In this document: one piece after another, positions 54,543-64,000 of the stretch | How the letters are laid out: every line of letters begins with the position of its first letter | Numbering within the stretch: position 1 is the first letter of the stretch | Assembly: GCF_001314225.1 (NCBI RefSeq) | Contig: NZ_CP012697.1 | Coordinates: 2,232,001 to 2,296,000 of the forward strand | Direction: 5' to 3' | Source: Microbacterium sp. No. 7 | Lineage (GTDB): Bacteria; Actinomycetota; Actinomycetes; Actinomycetales; Microbacteriaceae | DNA: 64,000 nucleotides | Translations under genes and position numbers: made by a program | Notes under the pieces: generated by a model | What the model was told of the DNA's origin: nothing | What the model saw: the letters and a program-made list of their open reading frames with translations, nothing else | Databases searched by the model: none

Positions 54543-55301
54543 TCAGTCGTCGGCTTCGAGCTCCGCCTGCACCTCGGGGGTGAGGTCGAAGTTGCTGAAG
54601 ACGTTCTGCACGTCGTCGCTGTCCTCGAGGGCGTCGATGAGGCGGAACACCTTGCGGGCGGTGTCGGCGTCGACCTCCACCTTCAGGTTCGGCACGAACT
54701 CGACGTCGGCCGACTCGTACTCGATGCCGGCGTCCTGCAGCGCGCTGCGCACGGTCACGAGATCGGTCGCCTCCGTGATGACCTCGAAGCCCTGCGCGTG
54801 CGGCTCGACCTCTTCGGCGCCCGCCTCGAGCACCGCCATCATGACGTCGTCCTCGGTCGTGCCCTCGCCCGACACGACGATGACGCCCTTGCGGGTGAAG
54901 TTGTACGCGACGCTGCCGGGGTCGGCGAGGCTGCCGCCGTTGCGCGAGAGGGCGGTGCGCACCTCCGCCGCGGCGCGGTTCTTGTTGTCCGTCAGACACT
55001 CGATCATGAGGGCGACGCCGTTGGGCCCGTACCCCTCGTACATGATCGACGAGTACTCGACCGACTCGCCGCCGATGCCCGCGCCGCGCTTGATCGCCCG
55101 GTCGATGTTGTCCTTCGGGACCGACGTCTTCTTCGCCTTCAGCACGGCGTCGAACAGCGTCGGGTTGCCCTGCAGGTCGGGGCCGCCCAGCTTCGCGGCG
55201 ACCTCGATGTTCTTGATGAGCTTGGCCCACGACTTCGCGCGACGCGCGTCGATGACGGCCTTCTTGTGCTTGGTCGTGGCCCACTTGGAGTGACCGGACA
55301 T
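54543..55301 (-). CDS. yebC: YebC/PmpR-family protein
   Basis: 252 residues. [20 protein letters not shown] is the family's hallmark start, followed by [19 protein letters not shown] and [20 protein letters not shown]. Members act as transcription regulators or translation factors at proline-rich stretches. AGGAAGGAAG precedes ATG 55301. ruvC, its common downstream neighbour, is absent here. Confidence 0.95.
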   Translation of the reverse strand: MSGHSKWATTKHKKAVIDARRAKSWAKLIKNIEVAAKLGGPDLQGNPTLFDAVLKAKKTSVPKDNIDRAIKRGAGIGGESVEYSSIMYEGYGPNGVALMIECLTDNKNRAAAEVRTALSRNGGSLADPGSVAYNFTRKGVIVVSGEGTTEDDVMMAVLEAGAEEVEPHAQGFEVITEATDLVTVRSALQDAGIEYESADVEFVPNLKVEVDADTARKVFRLIDALEDSDDVQNVFSNFDLTPEVQAELEADD

Positions 55302-55420
55302 ACGGGCTTCCTTCCTGGCGGGGACGTCTCGTCGACCCGCGGCTGACGACGGCGCGCAGGCACTGGCACGCGCCCGCGCAACGCTCCATTCTAAACGTGC
55401 GCCCCGCGCGGGGTGCGCGC

Positions 55421-56071
55421 CTACGCGGCCGCGGCGCCGACTCGCTGCCGCACGGCGTCCAGGAACAGCGCGTGGAACCGGGTCTCCCCGGCCACCTCGG
55501 GGTGGAACGACGTGCCGAGCAGGCCGCCCTGGCGCACCGCGACGATGCGCCCGTCCGACAGCCGCGCGAGCACCTCGACGCCGGCGCCGGCCTCGCGCAC
55601 GACGGGCGCCCGGATGAACGTCGCGGGCACCGGCGCGGAGCCGAGCGCGGGCACGTCGAGCTCCGTCTCGAACGACTCGATCTGACCGCCGAACGCGTTG
55701 CGCTGCACCGCGATGTCGAGCCCGCCGAAGCTCTCCTGCCCTTCGATGCCGTCCACGATGCGGTCGGCGAGCATGATGAGACCGGCGCACGTGCCGTACA
55801 CCGGGAGGCCCGACGCGATCGCGGCCCGGATCGGTGCCTGCAGGCCGAACGACCGGGAGAGCTTGTCGATCACGCTCGACTCGCCGCCGGGGATCACGAG
55901 ACCCTCGACGGATGCCAGCTCCTCGGCGCGCCGCACGCGCACGACGTCGGCGCCGAGCTGCGCGAGCACGCGCTCGTGCTCGCGCACGTCGCCCTGCAGG
56001 GCGAGGACGCCGACCCTCGGACGCGTCGCGTCGACGCCGTGATCTCCCTCGCCGGACGCGGTCAGGCTCAC
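55421..56071 (-). CDS. pdxT: Pyridoxal 5'-phosphate synthase glutaminase subunit PdxT
   Basis: 216 residues from GTG 56071. Class I glutaminase supplying ammonia to Pdx[35 protein letters not shown], the nucleophile Cys in [11 protein letters not shown] and the His/Glu in [11 protein letters not shown]. pdxS is not adjacent, unlike most actinobacteria; the upstream gene is a threonine aldolase. Confidence 0.95.
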   Translation of the reverse strand: MSLTASGEGDHGVDATRPRVGVLALQGDVREHERVLAQLGADVVRVRRAEELASVEGLVIPGGESSVIDKLSRSFGLQAPIRAAIASGLPVYGTCAGLIMLADRIVDGIEGQESFGGLDIAVQRNAFGGQIESFETELDVPALGSAPVPATFIRAPVVREAGAGVEVLARLSDGRIVAVRQGGLLGTSFHPEVAGETRFHALFLDAVRQRVGAAAA

Positions 56072-56218
56072 CCGGGCACCTCTTCTCTCTGCTTCTTCTC
56101 TCCGCCGATGCGCACCGGTGACGGCCGGGACCCGGACGACATCCTCCTCGTTCCGAGCGCGCGAGTCGATTCGCATGTCAGCCTATGTCAGTCACGCCGC
56201 GCGGCCCGCGCGCCTCCA

Positions 56219-57316
56219 TCAGGCTCCCCGGGTCAGGCGCCCGATCTCGGCGACGAAGGCGTCGACGTCGTCCTCGGTCGTGTCGAAGCTGCACATCCAG
56301 CGCACCTCCCGGTGCTCGGCACGCCAGTCGTAGAACCGGAACGTCGCGCGCAGCGGGTCGGCGACGCCCTCGGGCAGCGTCGCGAAGACGCCGTTGGCCT
56401 GCGTGGGCTGGGTGAAGGCGACTCCGCGGATCGAGCCGTCGGCGAGTCCGGCCTCGACGGCGCCGCGGAGCCGCGCGGCCATCGCGTTCGCGTGCCGGGC
56501 GTTGCGCAGCCACAGGTCGCCCTCCAGCAGCGCGAGCAGCTGCGCCGAGACGAAGCGCATCTTCGACGCGAGCTGCATCGCGTACTTGCGCGCGTAGACG
56601 AGCCCCTCCCCGACCTCGGGGCCCAGCACCAGGATGGCCTCGCTCAGCATCGCGCCGTTCTTCGTGCCGCCGAAGCTCAGCACGTCGACGCCGGCATCGG
56701 TCGTGAGGGCGCGGAGCGGCACGTCGAGCGCCGCGGCGGCGTTCGCGAGCCGCGAGCCGTCCATGTGCAGGCGCATGCCGCGCTCGTGCGCGTGATCGGC
56801 GAGGGCGCGGATCTCTGCGGGCGTGTAGACCGTGCCCAGCTCGGTGGACTGCGAGATCGACACCACGAGCGGCTGCGCGCGATGCTCGTCGCCCCAGCCC
56901 CATGCCTCGCGGTCGACCAGCTCGGGGGTGAGCTTGCCGTCGTCCGCGAGCACCGGCAGCAGCTTCATGCCGCCCACGCGCTCGGGCGCCCCGCCCTCGT
57001 CGAGGTTCACGTGGGCGGTGGATGCCGTGATCACCGCGCCCCAGCGCGGCAGCATGGACTGGAGTCCGACGACGTTCGCCCCCGTGCCGTTGAACACGGG
57101 GAACGCCTCTGCCGCGTCGCCGAAGTGGTCGCGGAACACCTCCTGCAGTCGTGCGGTGTAGACATCGGCGCCGTATGCCTTCTGATGTCCGCCGTTCGCC
57201 TGCGCGATCGCGGCGAGCACCTCGGGATGGATGCCGGCGTTGTTGTCGGAGGCGAAGCCGCGCACGGCCGGATCGTGCCGCGTGGCTCCGGGGCGGGCGG
57301 GGGACGCATCGTGCAT
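56219..57316 (-). CDS. Low-specificity L-threonine aldolase (PLP)
   Basis: 365 residues. Beta-eliminating-lyase fold: FASDNNAGIHPEVLAAIAQA, GADVYTARLQEVFRDHFGD, the Asp in LHMDGSRLANAAA and the PLP lysine in SFGGTKNGAML. Cleaves threonine or allo-threonine to glycine and acetaldehyde. Same direction as pdxT with a 147-bp gap, so the PLP link may be coincidental. Confidence 0.9.
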   Translation of the reverse strand: MHDASPARPGATRHDPAVRGFASDNNAGIHPEVLAAIAQANGGHQKAYGADVYTARLQEVFRDHFGDAAEAFPVFNGTGANVVGLQSMLPRWGAVITASTAHVNLDEGGAPERVGGMKLLPVLADDGKLTPELVDREAWGWGDEHRAQPLVVSISQSTELGTVYTPAEIRALADHAHERGMRLHMDGSRLANAAAALDVPLRALTTDAGVDVLSFGGTKNGAMLSEAILVLGPEVGEGLVYARKYAMQLASKMRFVSAQLLALLEGDLWLRNARHANAMAARLRGAVEAGLADGSIRGVAFTQPTQANGVFATLPEGVADPLRATFRFYDWRAEHREVRWMCSFDTTEDDVDAFVAEIGRLTRGA

Positions 57317-57375
57317 GGGGGCTCGCTTTCTGTCGGGGGTTCCATCCTGCCGGGCGCGACCACGCGCGCGGACGC

Positions 57376-58167
57376 TCACGCCAGCGAGAAGCCGGGCGCT
57401 CCGGGCACGGAGTCGAGGAGCCGGCGGGTGTACTCGTGCCGTGGATCGTTGAAGACGCTCTCGACCGGGCCCGTCTCGACCACGCGTCCGCTGAGCATCA
57501 CGACGACGTCGTCGCACACCTCCTGCGCGACCGCGAGGTTGTGGGTGATGAAGAGCATGGAGTGCTCCCGCCGGCCGCGGAGCTCCTGGAGCAGGCGCAC
57601 GACCTCGGCCTGCACCGAGACGTCGAGCGCCGACGTGATCTCGTCGGCGACGATGAGCCGTGGCTGCACGAGCAGCGCCCGCGCGATCGCGATCCGCTGG
57701 CGCTGGCCGCCGGAGAACTCGTGCGGGTACTTCCCGGCGTCGGACGCCGTCATCCACATCGCCTCCAGCATCCGCTCGACCTCCTCGCGGTGCCGTCGGA
57801 AGTCGGCCCTCGACGGGTCGATGGCCTCGGCGAGCGTCTGCCCGACGCGCCGGCGCGGGTTCAGCGAGGAGTAGGGGTCCTGCGGGACGTACTGCACCTC
57901 GCGGAAGAGGCGCCGGCGTTCCCGACCGCGCAGCCGGGAGATGTCGTGGCCGGCCACGACGAGGCTCCCCGACGAGATCCGGTTCATCCCGACGATCGCC
58001 TTCGCCAGCGTGGACTTGCCGGAGCCCGACTCGCCGACGAGGCCGACCGTGCGTCCCACGGGGATGCCGAGCGTCACGTCCTTGAGCACGTGGGCGGCGC
58101 CGAAGTGCAGCTGCACGTCGCGGCACGACACGATGTGCGCGGCGTCGCCGCGGTCGTCACCGGTCAT
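57376..58167 (-). CDS. Peptide/nickel-type ABC transporter ATPase (OppF/DppF)
   Basis: 263 residues: Walker A GLVGESGSGKSTLAKAIVG, VQYVPQDPYSSLNPRRRVG (Q-loop), signature EFSGGQRQRIAIARAL, Walker B LIVADEITSALDV. The C-terminal HEYTRRLLDSVPG is typical of Opp/Dpp ATPases. ATG 58167 overlaps the permease-ATPase gene by 4 bp. Last gene of the operon. Confidence 0.94.
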   Translation of the reverse strand: MTGDDRGDAAHIVSCRDVQLHFGAAHVLKDVTLGIPVGRTVGLVGESGSGKSTLAKAIVGMNRISSGSLVVAGHDISRLRGRERRRLFREVQYVPQDPYSSLNPRRRVGQTLAEAIDPSRADFRRHREEVERMLEAMWMTASDAGKYPHEFSGGQRQRIAIARALLVQPRLIVADEITSALDVSVQAEVVRLLQELRGRREHSMLFITHNLAVAQEVCDDVVVMLSGRVVETGPVESVFNDPRHEYTRRLLDSVPGAPGFSLA

Positions 58168-59894
58168 CGCGTTCCCTCCTCTCCCGTGTGCCCGCCGGTA
58201 TGCACGTCCGTGCGCGCACCGGCCGGCGCGGCCGACAGCGTGAGCCGCGGCACGGCGTCCAGCAGGGTCCTGGTGTACGGATGCCGGACGTCCCGGCGCC
58301 GGATGTCGCCGGGCGTGAGCTCCTCGACGACCCGGCCCGCACGCATCACGAGCACGCGATCGCACAGCTCCTGCACCACTCCGATGTCGTGGGAGATGAA
58401 GAGGATCGCCGTGCCGTGCTCCGCGCGGAGGCGGGCGAACTGACGCAGCACCTCCACCTGCACGGTGACGTCGAGCGCCGTGGTCGGCTCGTCGGCGATC
58501 AGCAGCGCCGGCTGCGTGACGAGCGCCGCGGCGATCATGGCGCGCTGGCGCTGCCCGCCGGAGAGCTCGTGCGGGTACTGGCGCATGCGCCGCGCAGGCT
58601 CGGTGATCCCGACCTTCTCGAGCGCGTCGATCATGACGGCGCGCGCCCTCGTGCGCGACCAGCCCCGGTGCACGCGCATCACCTCGGTGAGCTGCGTGCC
58701 CATCCGCAGCGACGGGCTGAAGGTCGTGCCCGGGTCCTGGTAGATGATGCTGATCGTCTCGGCCAGCGTCGTGGCCGACGGCGTTCCGAGCATGTTCAGC
58801 TCGGCGACGCGGAGGGTGTCGGCCGAGATGCTCAGGTCGTCGGCCGCGAGACCGGCGACCGACATCGCCGTGAGCGACTTGCCGGATCCCGACTCGCCCA
58901 CGATGCCGAGGATCTCGCCGCGGTCGATGTGCAGGTCGATGCCGTGCACCAGATCGACCGGCCCCTCTCCCCCGCGACCTGCGATGCGCAGGTCGCTCAC
59001 GCGCACGAGCGCCTCGTCCCCGGGAGCGGGGCGGCTGACCGGGCTCGGATCGGGCTTGCGCGGCGTCCAGCTCCGCGCGGCCTGCGGGTTCGCGCCCGCG
59101 GCGAGGCCGTCGCCGACGAACATCGCGGCGATGGAGATGAGCACGATCATCACCGCCGGCCCGGCGGCCTCGATGGGCTGCGTGTACAGCGCGTCCAGGC
59201 TGTCGTTGAGCAGCGAGCCGAGGTCGTACGCGGGCGGCTGCACGCCGAGGCCGACGAACGACAGCGCCGAGATCTCGACGAGGGTGGCGGCGAAGACCGT
59301 CGCCGACAGGATCAGCAGCGGCTCCGCCATGGACGGGATCATGTGCCGCGTGGCCAGGTGCCGGGGCGAGACCCCGAGGAACCGTGCGGTGCGGAAGTAG
59401 TCGCTGTGCGAGACGCGCTGGGCGAGGTTGGCGGTCACGCGCGCGAACCCCGGTATCCCCGCGACGCCCATCGCGATCACGGCGGTCGTCGCGCCCGGCA
59501 GCAGGATCGCGGCGATGATGAGCGCCGTGATCAGCGTGGGGTAGGCGACCGCGGTCTCCAGGATCCGCAGGCACCACTCGCGCACGTGCACCGGGGCGAG
59601 CCAGATCATGATGCCGGCGGCGATGCCGAAGCCCACGGAGATCGCGGAGGCGGCGAGCGTCATGACCAGCGTGAGGCGCGTGGCCACGAGAACCCGGGAG
59701 AGATTGTCCTGGCCGAAGACGTTCGTCCCCAGCCAGTGCTCCCGCGACAGCGGCAGGCCGCGGTTCTCGGTCAGCGTGTTCGCCGGCCCCGACACGAAGG
59801 CGGGGGCGACCACGGCGACCGCGACGACGATGAGCAGCAGTGCGGCCCCGATGATCAGGGCCGGGCCGAGAGCACGGCGGCGTCGTTCAGCCAT
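58164..59894 (-). CDS. Fused permease (DppC-like) and ATPase (DppD-like) of a peptide-type importer
   Basis: 576 residues. About 1-290 form a BPD-type permease with the EAA loop near RTARFLGVSPRHLATRHMIP and GLGVQPPAYDLGSLLND. After a Pro-rich linker, about 300-545 form an ABC ATPase with GIVGESGSGKSLTAMSVAGL, ELSGGQRQRAMIAAAL and LLIADEPTTALDV. Fusing DppC to DppD fixes their ratio in the complex. It overlaps the permease gene upstream by 8 bp. Confidence 0.93.
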   Translation of the reverse strand: MAERRRRALGPALIIGAALLLIVVAVAVVAPAFVSGPANTLTENRGLPLSREHWLGTNVFGQDNLSRVLVATRLTLVMTLAASAISVGFGIAAGIMIWLAPVHVREWCLRILETAVAYPTLITALIIAAILLPGATTAVIAMGVAGIPGFARVTANLAQRVSHSDYFRTARFLGVSPRHLATRHMIPSMAEPLLILSATVFAATLVEISALSFVGLGVQPPAYDLGSLLNDSLDALYTQPIEAAGPAVMIVLISIAAMFVGDGLAAGANPQAARSWTPRKPDPSPVSRPAPGDEALVRVSDLRIAGRGGEGPVDLVHGIDLHIDRGEILGIVGESGSGKSLTAMSVAGLAADDLSISADTLRVAELNMLGTPSATTLAETISIIYQDPGTTFSPSLRMGTQLTEVMRVHRGWSRTRARAVMIDALEKVGITEPARRMRQYPHELSGGQRQRAMIAAALVTQPALLIADEPTTALDVTVQVEVLRQFARLRAEHGTAILFISHDIGVVQELCDRVLVMRAGRVVEELTPGDIRRRDVRHPYTRTLLDAVPRLTLSAAPAGARTDVHTGGHTGEEGTR

Positions 59895-60921
59895 GACGTT
59901 CCCCTCCGGTCAGATTGCGCGGGTCGACGGCCGCGAGGACGATGTCCACGAGGATGACGAGCAGGGTCGCCAGCAGCCCGAGGAGAAGGATGATCGCCCG
60001 GATCACCGGGTAGTCCCGCAAGAGGATGGCGTCGACGACGCCCTTGCCGAGGCCGGGCCAGCCGAAGACCGTCTCGATGACCACGGCGCCGCCGAGCATC
60101 CCCGCGAGGATCAGGCCCGACAGCGTCAGCGTCGTCGTGAGCAGGTTGGGCACGACGTAGCGGAGGTTCACGCGGAGCGGGCTGAGGCGCCAGCCGCGCG
60201 CGGTGCGCACGTAGTCCTGCTCCAGGATCGTGGCCGCCTCGCGGCGGACCACGCGGGAGATGACGCAGATCGGCCCGAGCATGATCGCGACGGTCGGGAG
60301 GACGAGCGAGCCCAGGGTCGCCGCGCCGCCCGAGGGGAACCAGCCGAGCCGGATGGCGAAGACGAAGATCAGCACCGTCGCGAGCACGTAGTTGGGCACC
60401 GCGAAGACGAGGCTCGTGAGGGCGTTGAAGACGTGGTCGAGCCAGCTGCGCCGTCCGCCCCGCGTCATCAGTGCCACGACGATGCCGGCCGGCACGCTGA
60501 TGATCAGCGTCGCCGCGATGGCCAGGAGGGCGATCTCGCCCGTGAACGGCAGCCGGGAGAAGACCGCCGACGTCACGGAGGTGCCCGAGGCGAACGAGTG
60601 TCCCATGTCCAGGGTGAAGACGCCGACCAGGTACCGCCAGAACTGCACGGGCAGCGGCTGGTCGAGGCCGAGGGCCACGCGGGTCCGCTCGATCTGCTCC
60701 TGGGAGGCGCCCTCGCCGGCGGCCGCCACGGCGGGGTCGCCCGGCAGCAGCGGAACGATCAGGAACGTCACCACGAGGAGGATCGCCAGCGAGAGCAGCA
60801 GCCCGCCCGCCCGGCGCAGGAGGAACCGCGTCCACGGGTGACGGACGCGTCTCCCGGTGCGGGGCGGGGCTCCGTCCCCGGCCAGGCCGGAGACCGCTCC
60901 CGCGTTCACCGTCGCCATCAT
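59887..60921 (-). CDS. Peptide/nickel-type ABC transporter permease (DppB-like)
   Basis: 344 residues, six membrane helices. The DppB-type N-terminal LLRRAGGLLLSLAILLVVTF, the EAA-type YVRTARGWRLSPLRVNLRYV and VFGWPGLGKGVVDAIL are present. AAGGAG lies about 10 bases before ATG 60921 (ATG 60918 is equally possible). Confidence 0.93.
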   Translation of the reverse strand: MMATVNAGAVSGLAGDGAPPRTGRRVRHPWTRFLLRRAGGLLLSLAILLVVTFLIVPLLPGDPAVAAAGEGASQEQIERTRVALGLDQPLPVQFWRYLVGVFTLDMGHSFASGTSVTSAVFSRLPFTGEIALLAIAATLIISVPAGIVVALMTRGGRRSWLDHVFNALTSLVFAVPNYVLATVLIFVFAIRLGWFPSGGAATLGSLVLPTVAIMLGPICVISRVVRREAATILEQDYVRTARGWRLSPLRVNLRYVVPNLLTTTLTLSGLILAGMLGGAVVIETVFGWPGLGKGVVDAILLRDYPVIRAIILLLGLLATLLVILVDIVLAAVDPRNLTGGERHG

Positions 60922-61021
60922 CGTCTGCTCTCTCCTTCTCGAGCGGGGCCTCGTCGCGTCGGGCGATCGGGTGGCGCCGCCCGCCGGGACGACGCCACCC
61001 GATCCGAGGTGTCCGGTGCGA

Positions 61022-62635
61022 TCACCCGGTGATGCGCATCGTGACGAGGGACATGGTGCTGTTGTTGAAGACCCGCACGGAGAACCCGTCGCGCGTCGTC
61101 GCCTGGGCCGGCTTGTCCGCCAGCGGCACGAAGGCCGCCGACTGGACGAGGTCCCTCTGGATCTGCTCGTACATGGCGCATCGCGTGGCCTGGTCGCCCT
61201 CGGCCGATGCGGCGAGCAACGCCTGGAAGACGTCCTCCCGCGGGTCGCCCGAGTAGTTGCGCCCGCCCTCGTCGCTCACCGTCCCGACGAATCGGCTGAG
61301 CGCTCCGAGGTGCGTGCGGCCCGGGTTGGTGACGCTCTGCACCGTGAGATCCCACGCGTCGGGCCGTTCGCCGAGCGTCGTGGACCACGTCGCGGCGTCG
61401 GAGTTCGTCAGATCGACCTGGGCGCCGAGCTCCTCGAGCGCCTGTGCGATGTACGAGTTGCCCGCGCCGTTCGGCGGGCCGACGGTCTGCGAGCCGACCT
61501 GCTTCAGCTGGGCGCCGCCGAGGACCGCGGCCGCGGCGTCGGCGTCCCGCGGGACGAGCGCCGACTCGTCGTCGAGCACGCATTCCGCGCCCTCCGCCGG
61601 CATGTAGCTGACGAGCAGGTTGCCCGTGCCCTGCGAGGTCGCGTACTCGAAGGCGGCGCGGTCGACCGCCTGCGCCACCGCTCGGCGGTTCGCCTCGTCG
61701 GCGAAGAACCGTCCCTCGCGCTGGTTGAAGATGATGAACGCGCTGGAGACGGTGAACCGCTCGGTGCGGAATCCGTCCCCGTCCTCGAAGCGGTTCATGG
61801 CGTCGGAGATGAGGCGGGCGATGTCCAGCGATCCCGTGAGCAGCGCGTTCGCGGCCGCCGTGTCGTTCAGGATGTGCAGCTCCACGGTCTGCGCGGGCAC
61901 GCCTTCGAGCGGCTCGGAGAACTCCGGGAACCGGAAGCCGTCCCGCAGCTCGAGGGTGATCATGGCTCCCGGCTGGAACGCTGCGAGGGTGTACGGCCCG
62001 GAGTACGCGCCGTCGGCCTCGCCGATGTTCAGCGCGTCGAGGTCGTCGAGACCGGCCGGGCAGACGATCCCGGTCTCCGGGAGCGTCAGCCCGCGTTCCA
62101 GGTCGGCCCAGGGCACCTCCAGGTCGATCGTGACCGTGCCCGCGTCGTCGTCCGCCGTGATCGCGACGTCACCCGGTCCCATGACGATGTCCTTGGTCCC
62201 GGACGTGTCGGCGAAGGCACGCAGCGAGCTCGCGACCACGGTCGGCGTCACCGCGGTGCCGTCGGAGCACGTGGCGCCGTCGCGGATCGTGAAGACCGCG
62301 CGTTCCGGTGCGATGTCCCACTCCTCCGCGAGCCCGCCGGCGGTGGCGTGGTCCGCGTCCTGGTAGAGGAGCGTCTCGTACAACAGCGAGGCCACGTTGT
62401 AGGCCGCTCCCCCGCTCGCCTTCATGGGGTTGAAGCTGTTGGGGTCCGAGATCTCCGAGATCCGGATCGTGTCGGTCGCGTGCTCGCCGTCCGCGCCCGC
62501 GCTCCCTCCTCCTCCGCTGCCGGTCGTGCAGCCGGCGACGAGCATCGTTCCGAGCGCCAGGCCGGCGAGGCCGGCGAGACCCGCCGGCCGTCGGCGGCCG
62601 ATGCGTCTCGGTGTTCCGTCGTTCTTGTCGTTCAC
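61022..62635 (-). CDS. Extracellular solute-binding lipoprotein (SBP_bac_5, peptide-type)
   Basis: 537 residues from GTG with AGGAGGAAG upstream. Signal peptide with lipobox MLVAGCTTGS (Cys36), then the family-5 binding fold: EISDPNSFNPMKASGGAAYN, LVWDIAPE-like EEWDIAPERAVFTIRDGATC and FADEANRRAVAQAVDRAAFE. Captures the ligand outside the membrane for the following permeases. The amidase next door suggests a peptide or amide ligand. Confidence 0.93.
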   Translation of the reverse strand: MNDKNDGTPRRIGRRRPAGLAGLAGLALGTMLVAGCTTGSGGGGSAGADGEHATDTIRISEISDPNSFNPMKASGGAAYNVASLLYETLLYQDADHATAGGLAEEWDIAPERAVFTIRDGATCSDGTAVTPTVVASSLRAFADTSGTKDIVMGPGDVAITADDDAGTVTIDLEVPWADLERGLTLPETGIVCPAGLDDLDALNIGEADGAYSGPYTLAAFQPGAMITLELRDGFRFPEFSEPLEGVPAQTVELHILNDTAAANALLTGSLDIARLISDAMNRFEDGDGFRTERFTVSSAFIIFNQREGRFFADEANRRAVAQAVDRAAFEYATSQGTGNLLVSYMPAEGAECVLDDESALVPRDADAAAAVLGGAQLKQVGSQTVGPPNGAGNSYIAQALEELGAQVDLTNSDAATWSTTLGERPDAWDLTVQSVTNPGRTHLGALSRFVGTVSDEGGRNYSGDPREDVFQALLAASAEGDQATRCAMYEQIQRDLVQSAAFVPLADKPAQATTRDGFSVRVFNNSTMSLVTMRITG

Positions 62636-62713
62636 GAGTTCTTCCTCCTGATCTTGATCTGATGCGCGAGCGCCTCTTCGCGCTCGCGGCTCTGGGGGCG
62701 GGGCGTCGATCCG

Positions 62714-64000
62714 TCAGTCCAGGACGCTCCAGTCCGGGGTGGCCTCGGCGCCGCGATGCTGCTCGTACCAGTGCGCCGCCCTGAGCACGCGCAGGTCCTC
62801 CCATCGCGACGCGGCGATCTGCAGGCCGATGGGCTTGCCCTCCGCCGAGAACCCGCAGTTGACCGAGACGGCGGGCGCCCCGGCGGCGCTGAGCGGACGG
62901 GTGAAGATGGCGTGCCGCGACGTCTCCTCGAGCTGCGTGCTCTCGGCCGGGCCGGGGAGGAACCCGATCGTCGGCGACAGCACGACGTCGTAGGCGTCGA
63001 GCAGCGCGCAGGTCTCCCGGACGAGCGGGATGACCATGTTGATCGAGCGGATGAGATCGACGGCCGACCGCGACTCGGTGCCGGCGACCGATCGCAGCAG
63101 CTGCGGATCGGCCTTGTCGAGGTCGGTGACGATCGGGTCGTCGTGCACGGCCGTCCACCGGTTCGCGGCCTGGAAGACGGCCTGTCCCTGCGACACGTAG
63201 TCGTGCGACAGATAGGGGCCGACGGCCTCGACGCGTGCGCCCGCGGCCTCGAAGACGCGCGCCGCACGCTCGACGGCCGCCACGATCTCCGGGTCGACCA
63301 GCTTGCCCTCCTGCAGATCGGTGCACACGGCGATGCGCATCGAGGAGACGTCGATGTCGAGGTCTGTCCAGGGCAGGTCCTGATAGGGCATCGCGAAGCA
63401 GTCGCGCGCGTCGGGGAGCGACAGGAACCGCATCGCGAGCGCGGCGTCCTCGACGGACCGGGTCATCGGCCCCGCGACGCGGCCGAAGTAGACGTTCCAG
63501 AACGGCACGCGTCCGAAGGACGGCTTGAAGCCGACGACGCCGCTCATCGCCGCCGGCACCCGGATGGATCCGCCGATGTCCGTGCCGAGGTTCAGCGGGG
63601 CGTACCCCAGCGCGGTCGCCGATCCGGCGCCCGCCGACGAGCCGCCGGTGTTCCAGGCGGGGTTCCACGCGTTCCTCGCCACCCCGTATCTCGTCGAGAC
63701 GCCGGATGCCGTTCCCATGAAGTCCGGGACATTGGTGCTCGCGACGACCACGGCGCCGGCCTCCAGCATCCGGTCGACGGAGGGCTCGTTCTGCGCGGGC
63801 AGGGTCGGCGTGCAGGCCAGGCTCCCGTAGGTGCGCGGCATCGTCGTCATGGACAGCCGCTCCTTGATCGTCACCGGGACGCCGTCGAGCGGCCCGAGGG
63901 GCGCGCCGCGGCGCCAGCGCTCGTCGCTCGCCGCGGCGCGGGCGCGGGCGTCGTCCGTGTTCCGCTCCGCGATCGCGCGATGCACCGGATCCTTGCCGGC
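62714..64000 (-). CDS. Amidase (signature family), 5' end outside window
   Basis: The frame is open to the right edge, so the N-terminus is missing; about 428 residues are visible. The Ser-cisSer-Lys triad of the amidase-signature family is present: VPVTIKERLS (Lys), NTGGSSAGAGSATALGY and LNLGTDIGGSIRVPAAMSG (Ser pair/nucleophile). Hydrolyses an unknown amide. It leads the transporter genes in the same direction with a 78-bp gap to the binding protein, suggesting uptake and cleavage of the same compound. Confidence 0.93.
   Translation of the reverse strand, partial: AGKDPVHRAIAERNTDDARARAAASDERWRRGAPLGPLDGVPVTIKERLSMTTMPRTYGSLACTPTLPAQNEPSVDRMLEAGAVVVASTNVPDFMGTASGVSTRYGVARNAWNPAWNTGGSSAGAGSATALGYAPLNLGTDIGGSIRVPAAMSGVVGFKPSFGRVPFWNVYFGRVAGPMTRSVEDAALAMRFLSLPDARDCFAMPYQDLPWTDLDIDVSSMRIAVCTDLQEGKLVDPEIVAAVERAARVFEAAGARVEAVGPYLSHDYVSQGQAVFQAANRWTAVHDDPIVTDLDKADPQLLRSVAGTESRSAVDLIRSINMVIPLVRETCALLDAYDVVLSPTIGFLPGPAESTQLEETSRHAIFTRPLSAAGAPAVSVNCGFSAEGKPIGLQIAASRWEDLRVLRAAHWYEQHRGAEATPDWSVLD

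Overview
The window is GC-rich DNA from an actinobacterium, most likely Microbacteriaceae (a Microbacterium-like genome). The evidence is the very high G+C with G/C third positions, many GTG starts, dense 4-bp stop/start overlaps, and a typical actinobacterial gene order. On the minus strand that order runs ffh, rpsP-khpA-rimM, trmD, rplS-lepB-rnhB-DUF2469-yraN-comM-dprA, xerC, rpsB-tsf-pyrH-frr-cdsA. Family assignments come from motifs read by eye; no database search was possible.

Layout. 1-7.6 kb: 3' part of glgB, a thioredoxin/TPR protein under a membrane protein of unknown function, an AI-2E family transporter, an alpha/beta hydrolase, a small zinc-ribbon protein and a secreted transglycosylase-like protein. 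7.6-12.7 kb: rpsB-tsf, a terminator, then pyrH-frr-cdsA-DivIVA repeat protein. 12.7-16.3 kb: M23-like protein, xerC, two small genes and dprA. 16.36-30.77 kb: an integrated phage element (below). 30.7-34.9 kb: interrupted comM, then yraN, DUF2469, rnhB, lepB and rplS. 35-40.6 kb: membrane protein, map, HSL-type hydrolase, a two-domain glycerophosphotransferase/glycosyltransferase and trmD. 40.8-46.4 kb: a nitrate assimilation pair (NarK-type transporter and a fused molybdopterin nitrate reductase-diflavin reductase) lying between trmD and rimM. 46.5-50.7 kb: rimM-khpA-rpsP, a YbdK-type ligase and ffh. 50.8-57.3 kb: tetR, lipB-lipA, GNAT, a triple palindromic repeat, yebC, pdxT and a threonine aldolase. 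57.4-64 kb: a dipeptide-type ABC importer operon led by an amidase that runs off the window.

The most interesting object is the 14.4-kb element. It is bounded by a 14-bp direct repeat (GGCGACGCGCAGCA at 16357-16370 and 30756-30769). Joining the two flanks across one copy restores a continuous comM frame of 511 codons. The element carries a serine recombinase at its left end, small overlapping early genes, and a helix-turn-helix replication-type gene with four iteron-like dyads inside its coding sequence. These are followed by HNH nuclease, large terminase, portal, fused protease-capsid, head-tail connector, tail tube, a very short tape measure, minor tail protein, and a sigma-factor-like protein as the last late gene. 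No lysis gene, no tail-assembly chaperone pair and no classical CI repressor is visible. It reads as a miniature siphovirus-like prophage, or a remnant of one, that uses a competence gene as attB.

Limits: start codons were chosen from overlaps, Shine-Dalgarno-like sequences and the conserved N-terminus expected for each family, and several remain ambiguous as noted. Promoter and operator calls are pattern-based.
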